DNA from: Candidatus Obscuribacter phosphatis
GTDB lineage: Bacteria; Cyanobacteriota; Vampirovibrionia; Obscuribacterales; Obscuribacteraceae
Assembly (NCBI GenBank): GCA_001899315.1
Contig: MOYA01000003.1
Coordinates: forward strand, 1-35,122
Reading direction: 5' to 3'
DNA: 35,122 nt
Part shown: positions 31,963 through 35,122 of the stretch, piece by piece
Layout: each line of letters opens with the position of its first letter
How positions within the stretch are numbered: the stretch's first letter is position 1
Program-made: the position numbers and the translations under genes
The notes under the pieces: model-generated
Databases searched by the model: none
What the model was told of the DNA's origin: nothing
The model's input: the letters and a program-made list of their open reading frames with translations, nothing else

Positions 31963-34313
31963 TCAAACTGATAGAACCTCCCGCTTTTAGTGTCGAAATA
32001 ATAGCGCCGGGGTATCAGTTGCAAGTTCTTGGCACAGCCGGCAATCCGGGCACGTTCAGCTTCGCTCCAGACTATGTTTCGCACCGCAACCTGTTCAGCG
32101 TCCTTAATTTCAGACTTTTGCTTTTCTGTATAAGCTGGATCCATGAGTACAACTGTTTTCATATGAGCAGCCAGAGGCAGGCAAGCAAGCACATCAGGCG
32201 CTGCGAAATCCCAGTCTGTAACAATAAGTCCGCTAATTGTCTTTGCTTGGCAGAGGACTTTCAGCTGTTCAGGCGTGACCACGGTGCGGCTGAGGCTAAG
32301 CCCTCTATACGCCTTTAGCTTAGCTAGGGCGGCGATAACGTCGTCATCGACAGAGAGCCGGTCCAGCTCATAGCGCCCCAACTTTGGCAGCGATGCTGCC
32401 CATTGCAAAAGAGCCAAAATCTCAGAGCACTTTGTATGAGGACAGTTTAGAGACATATACTCAAGCTTGGCAAAGCCGACACTCTTATCGACATCAGGCA
32501 GTTCAAAGCGACAATCAGAAAGCTGAATGATCACCGGCGACGGTATCAATTTAAGCAAGCGCCAAGACGCCTTGCTTATCTTATAGTGGGCAAGCCTCAA
32601 ATGATCAATCTGTCCCCAACCCATAAGGGCTTGCGCTGCTTCCTTTGTCTGTTCATCTTCACCGATAGTGAAATAGAGCTTGACTGCATTAGGCTCGAAA
32701 CCCTTCAAGAAGAGAGGCGAGAAGCCCTCTCTTAGGTAGAATGTCGGCTTTTCGCCACTCTTTGACTGAGGCAATACAAGCTCACCGCGGGCAGGATAGT
32801 CTTTGCCGTCAAGATTGAGACGCCCCAAACAGTACTCAGACGGAAAACGAAAATGCCAGCGATTTGCCGGGTCTTTCACCTGGTAGGGCTTGAGCTGAGA
32901 GAGTAACTCTTTCTCGAAGAGAGCATAGTCAGCGGTACCATATTTGGTGACATAAACATCGGCGATACAGTCTAACTGAGTCAAGAAAAATCGTTTTCGC
33001 TCTTCTGATAACCTTATTGGCGCGATAGGCAAAGATTGCGCCTCTGGCGAAGCTATCTTGGCTACAGCCGACTCAGTCGAACCGGACCCTGCCGAGAGAG
33101 ACTTGGTATTACTTACTAGATTCTCATTTCTCCAAGCCTCATTGCCAATTTTTCTTATCATCTCATGGGAAGATCTATTCAAATTACTGTTGCGCCTATC
33201 ATTATCGGTAAAGACGGGTATTGTTTTTACAGCCAAAAGTCTCGGCACATAAAGACAAGCAAGAAGAGCCAGACAAAGAGGCAAAGCCGATAGCACAAGC
33301 GAACGCTTCAACTTGCGCCGCCGCTCTTCTTCAGTTTCTTGCACGGCTCTCAATACCGGTCCAGAAAAACCAGTAGACTTAATGCCGGCAGCATAAACCG
33401 ACAAGCCTTGCAAATAACGCTCTAGGTCGAGAGCAAATTGAGCCATACTCTGATAACGCATCTGGGGAGACTTTGCTAGGGCAAGCGACACAATTCGCTC
33501 GAGGTCCTCCTCGAACTGATTGCTCTTATCTATGTCGGAAAGCCGTGGCACAGGGCTAGAGACATGCATGCTAACAGTCTCGAAAGCACTTTCACCGACA
33601 AAGGGAGGACGTCCGGTCAAGCACTCAAAGAGAGTGCAGCCCAATGAATAAATATCGCTCCGCTTATCGACCTCGCCTAGCTCGCCGCCACTAGCCTGCT
33701 CTGGACTGAGATAGTAAGGCGTACCGAATATAGCACCAGCAGCAGTGGCATACTGCTGAGCCGAAGGCGAAGCCTGAAACAAACCTTCTTTCTTTACTTC
33801 CTTAGCGATTCCGAAATCAACAAGCTTGACTGCTGTCATAGCGCCGTTTTCGAGAACAATGATGTTGGATGGCTTCACATCGCGGTGAATGACACCATGC
33901 CGGTGGGAAAAATCTAAAGCTTGCGCCACTGCAATAGTAAGAGCTAGGGATCGGCTTACCTCAAGCCTTCGCATCTCGCTATGTTTGATGCAAGACGCCA
34001 GGGATTCGCCGTCCAAATACTCCATTACATAGAACGGGCATTCGGCATCAGCCTTACTTTTATCGATGCCAAAGTTGTAGACCTTTACTATGCCGGGATG
34101 ATCGAGCCGAGCTAGAACACGCGCCTCGACTTGAAAGCGGTGCCAAGCCTCCCGGTTGACAAGATGCGGGTAAAGCAGCTTGAGGGCGTATTGAGTGCCA
34201 GGTATGAGCTTGTGTTCTGCTAAAAACACCGCCCCCATCCCGCCTCGACCGATTGGACGGCCGAGCTTATAGTCACCCCCGACTAGATCCCCCCTTCTAT
34301 ATAGGTCTGCCAA
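31956..34313 (-). CDS. Transmembrane Ser/Thr protein kinase with LRR-like sensor (first of pair)
   Basis: A 785-residue paralogue of the next gene. Its catalytic domain (about 15-302) is complete: GRGGMGAVF, Lys45, Asp145 in VIHRDVKPSN, Asp166 in DFGIA and GTPYYLSPEQ. The linker again has VYAAGIKSTGF. One span lies near 338-360. Outside is a Ser/Asn-rich stretch, a beta-rich region and degenerate leucine-rich repeats (LEYMSLNCP, KLGRYELDRLSVDDDVIAAL, YRGLSLSRTVVTPEQLKVL). The start is a TTG at 34313 with GGGG seven bases upstream; no in-frame ATG is better, and it aligns with the paralogue. The extra length against the paralogue is mostly in the outer linker. Role unknown: perhaps envelope sensing. 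Confidence 0.9.
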   Translation of the reverse strand: MADLYRRGDLVGGDYKLGRPIGRGGMGAVFLAEHKLIPGTQYALKLLYPHLVNREAWHRFQVEARVLARLDHPGIVKVYNFGIDKSKADAECPFYVMEYLDGESLASCIKHSEMRRLEVSRSLALTIAVAQALDFSHRHGVIHRDVKPSNIIVLENGAMTAVKLVDFGIAKEVKKEGLFQASPSAQQYATAAGAIFGTPYYLSPEQASGGELGEVDKRSDIYSLGCTLFECLTGRPPFVGESAFETVSMHVSSPVPRLSDIDKSNQFEEDLERIVSLALAKSPQMRYQSMAQFALDLERYLQGLSVYAAGIKSTGFSGPVLRAVQETEEERRRKLKRSLVLSALPLCLALLACLYVPRLLAVKTIPVFTDNDRRNSNLNRSSHEMIRKIGNEAWRNENLVSNTKSLSAGSGSTESAVAKIASPEAQSLPIAPIRLSEERKRFFLTQLDCIADVYVTKYGTADYALFEKELLSQLKPYQVKDPANRWHFRFPSEYCLGRLNLDGKDYPARGELVLPQSKSGEKPTFYLREGFSPLFLKGFEPNAVKLYFTIGEDEQTKEAAQALMGWGQIDHLRLAHYKISKASWRLLKLIPSPVIIQLSDCRFELPDVDKSVGFAKLEYMSLNCPHTKCSEILALLQWAASLPKLGRYELDRLSVDDDVIAALAKLKAYRGLSLSRTVVTPEQLKVLCQAKTISGLIVTDWDFAAPDVLACLPLAAHMKTVVLMDPAYTEKQKSEIKDAEQVAVRNIVWSEAERARIAGCAKNLQLIPRRYYFDTKSGRFYQFDD

Positions 34314-34408
34314 TCGGTTGCCCCATTTTTTTGAAACATAGACATGCCAACCACTCTCTTAATTCCCGAAATCTGCCCTGACTATGTTTTGCAGCAAAAG
34401 CCAAAACC

Positions 34409-34434
34409 AGGTATCTATATCTAGGTATCTATAT
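34409..34434. repeat. Direct repeat in the kinase upstream region
   Basis: AGGTATCTATAT occurs twice, 14 bases apart, about 100 bases upstream of the kinase start. The second copy runs into a TATAAT (34432-34437, plus strand) with no clear -35. The rest of 34314-34564 shows a small GTTTTG/CAAAAC inverted repeat (34386-34407) and nothing else clear. Confidence 0.5.
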
Positions 34435-34525
34435 AATGATTAGGCGGCAATATAAAAGAATCTGCGCAAAATGGCTTATTTCAAGGCTTTTTGTGAAGAA
34501 CCTTAAAACTCGCCGACTTCTGCTG

Positions 34526-34553
34526 TTTACCATTCTGCGCTCAGTGGTACGAT
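34526..34553 (+). promoter_or_regulatory. Promoter of tRNA-Ile
   Basis: TTTACC (34526-34531), a 16-base spacer and TACGAT (34548-34553) would start transcription near 34560, a few bases before the tRNA. Consensus match is moderate. Confidence 0.35.
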
Positions 34554-34564
34554 ATTTTGGCTGA

Positions 34565-34638
34565 GGGCTATTAGCTCAGGTGGCTAGAGCGCACCCCTGA
34601 TAAGGGTGAGGTCCCTGGTTCGAGTCCAGGATGGCCCA
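34565..34638 (+). tRNA. tRNA-Ile (anticodon GAT)
   Basis: A 74-base cloverleaf. The acceptor stem GGGCTAT pairs with ATGGCCC, the D arm is GCTC/GAGC, the anticodon stem CACCC/GGGTG has loop CTGATAA (anticodon GAT, reading ATC and ATT), and the T arm is CCTGG-TTCGAGT-CCAGG. The discriminator is A and CCA is not encoded. In many bacteria this gene sits in the 16S-23S spacer with tRNA-Ala(TGC), as the order here recalls, but no rRNA sequence is recognisable on either side. Confidence 0.96.
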
Positions 34639-34717
34639 GATCGTAAACCTTTCTGCAACAAAGCAAACACCAAATCCAATACCTGATAATATGGATGAAG
34701 TGAGCGCGGCAGGAAGA

Positions 34718-34746
34718 TTGCCCGCGAAATTCAGTCGAGTTATAAT
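34718..34746 (+). promoter_or_regulatory. Promoter of tRNA-Ala(TGC)
   Basis: TTGCCC (34718-34723), a 17-base spacer and a perfect TATAAT (34741-34746) lie between the two tRNA genes, with a start near 34753. The tRNA-Ala therefore probably has its own promoter besides read-through from tRNA-Ile. Confidence 0.6.
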
Positions 34747-34773
34747 GACGAAAGTCAAAATATTCGACTGAAT
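34729..34773. promoter_or_regulatory. Long inverted repeat around the tRNA-Ala -10 box
   Basis: ATTCAGTCGA (34729-34738) and TCGACTGAAT (34764-34773) are perfect 10-bp arms around a 25-base centre that holds the -10 box and the predicted start. Inside lies TGAC-GAAA-GTCA (34746-34757), a small stem with a GNRA tetraloop. As DNA it could be a paired operator. As RNA from the tRNA-Ile promoter it would fold into a strong composite hairpin. Confidence 0.6.
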
Positions 34774-34783
34774 CGCAAAGCCC

Positions 34784-34856
34784 GGGGGCTTGGCTCAGTT
34801 GGTAGAGCGTCTCGTTTGCACCGAGAAGGTCAGCGGTTCGAATCCGCTAGCCTCCA
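34784..34856 (+). tRNA. tRNA-Ala (anticodon TGC)
   Basis: A 73-base cloverleaf. The acceptor stem GGGGGCT pairs with AGCCTCC, with the G3-U70 wobble of alanine tRNAs. The D arm is GCTC/GAGC, the anticodon stem TCTCG/CGAGA has loop TTTGCAC (anticodon TGC, reading GCN), and the T arm is AGCGG-TTCGAAT-CCGCT. The discriminator is A and CCA is not encoded. It follows tRNA-Ile by 145 bases. With the gene at 28867 it gives two alanine isoacceptors within 6 kb. Confidence 0.96.
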
Positions 34857-34954
34857 AAATCTAAACGAGGGCGAAGACACCGGTCTGACAATTAAAGCAA
34901 ATAAGCTTTGGTAGTCAGGGTGAGCGAAGCACCTAATCACAAAAATAACCGAAA

Positions 34955-35122
34955 TCAATTCGATAATATCAATCCGATACTATCAATTCGAGAAAGGTCT
35001 GGGCATAAGCCCACGAGCCAACCGCGAGGCTCTCTAAACCGGTTCAGTACCCTGAAATCTGCATATTGAGGTCCGTATTCCACCAAGTAGTTGTGGATGC
35101 GCAAGCATTCACGGCACAGTTT
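34955..35122 (-). CDS. Possible C-terminus of a leftward gene (cut by window edge)
   Basis: Reading in from the right edge on the minus strand gives 55 sense codons and a TGA at 34955-34957. The peptide starts KLCRECLRIHNYLVEYGPQY, with a CxxC that could belong to a metal site, and ends DSIGLILSN. I do not recognise it. Open frames of this length arise by chance, so it is tentative. On the plus strand the same stretch has two small adjacent hairpins (TGGGC-ATAA-GCCCA at 35000-35013, and GAGCC/GGCTC at 35015-35032), so a structured RNA is an alternative. Confidence 0.35.
   Translation of the reverse strand, partial: KLCRECLRIHNYLVEYGPQYADFRVLNRFREPRGWLVGLCPDLSRIDSIGLILSN

Noticed and set aside
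34576-34758. 60-codon minus-strand frame across tRNA-Ile
   Set aside because: It is antisense to the tRNA; its DSNQGPHPYQG segment is the well-known artefact of translating a tRNA complement.
34857-35122. Start of a 23S rRNA gene after the Ile-Ala tRNAs
   Set aside because: No familiar 23S 5' sequence appears in the 266 bases available, and the right-hand part carries an open minus-strand frame.

Overview
The window reads as ordinary bacterial chromosome: dense, mostly intact genes, three tRNA genes, and no insertion sequence, phage or CRISPR signature. A GuaB3-type IMP dehydrogenase relative (a family best known from cyanobacteria and actinobacteria), Hanks-type kinases with one membrane pass, an OmpR-family regulator, GT-C/YfhO membrane proteins and many short tandem repeats at gene ends would suit a non-photosynthetic relative of cyanobacteria (Vampirovibrionia/Melainabacteria, perhaps Obscuribacterales). 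That placement is inference from gene content, not a search result.

Layout. 1-3040: leftward genes, namely the signal-peptide end of a secreted protein, and an anmK-ykgJ pair (cell-wall sugar recycling, and a cysteine-cluster protein). 3269-5976: rightward guaB3 and an HtrA-type serine protease, with short tandem repeats before, inside the end of, and after htrA. 6092-7547: a leftward HAD deoxyribonucleotidase and a divergent DeoR-family regulator. 7824-10421: a 651-residue protein with papain-like catalytic landmarks and a small downstream partner. 10426-13967: leftward capD/flaA1-like sugar nucleotide dehydratase, larE and larB with overlapping ends (nickel-pincer nucleotide synthesis, no larC here). 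14045-17623: a rhomboid-fold protein lacking the catalytic serine, and leuS. 17867-23044: rightward tyrS, two small unknown genes and a CzcA/CusA-type RND pump without its usual partners. 23020-28687: a leftward four-gene operon of an exported redoxin, two polytopic GT-C-like membrane proteins and a membrane-anchored unknown. 28867-29711: tRNA-Ala(CGC) and an orphan OmpR-type regulator. 29706-34313: two tandem paralogous transmembrane Ser/Thr kinases. 34565-34856: tRNA-Ile(GAT) and tRNA-Ala(TGC), with no rRNA visible beside them. The right edge may hold the end of one more leftward gene.

Working together. The clearest units are anmK-ykgJ, the CapD-LarE-LarB overlap chain, tyrS with its two followers, and the redoxin/GT-C/YfhO operon, whose genes overlap or nearly touch. 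Several promoters carry perfect inverted repeats over or beside the -10/-35 boxes (255-270, 3011-3028, 28722-28736, 34729-34773), suggesting repressor or activator control that has not been assigned. No stretch over 300 bases lacks a gene or RNA. The best candidates for new biology are the papain-like protein with its neighbour, the tandem sensor kinases, the pseudo-rhomboid, and the dyad around the tRNA-Ala promoter.
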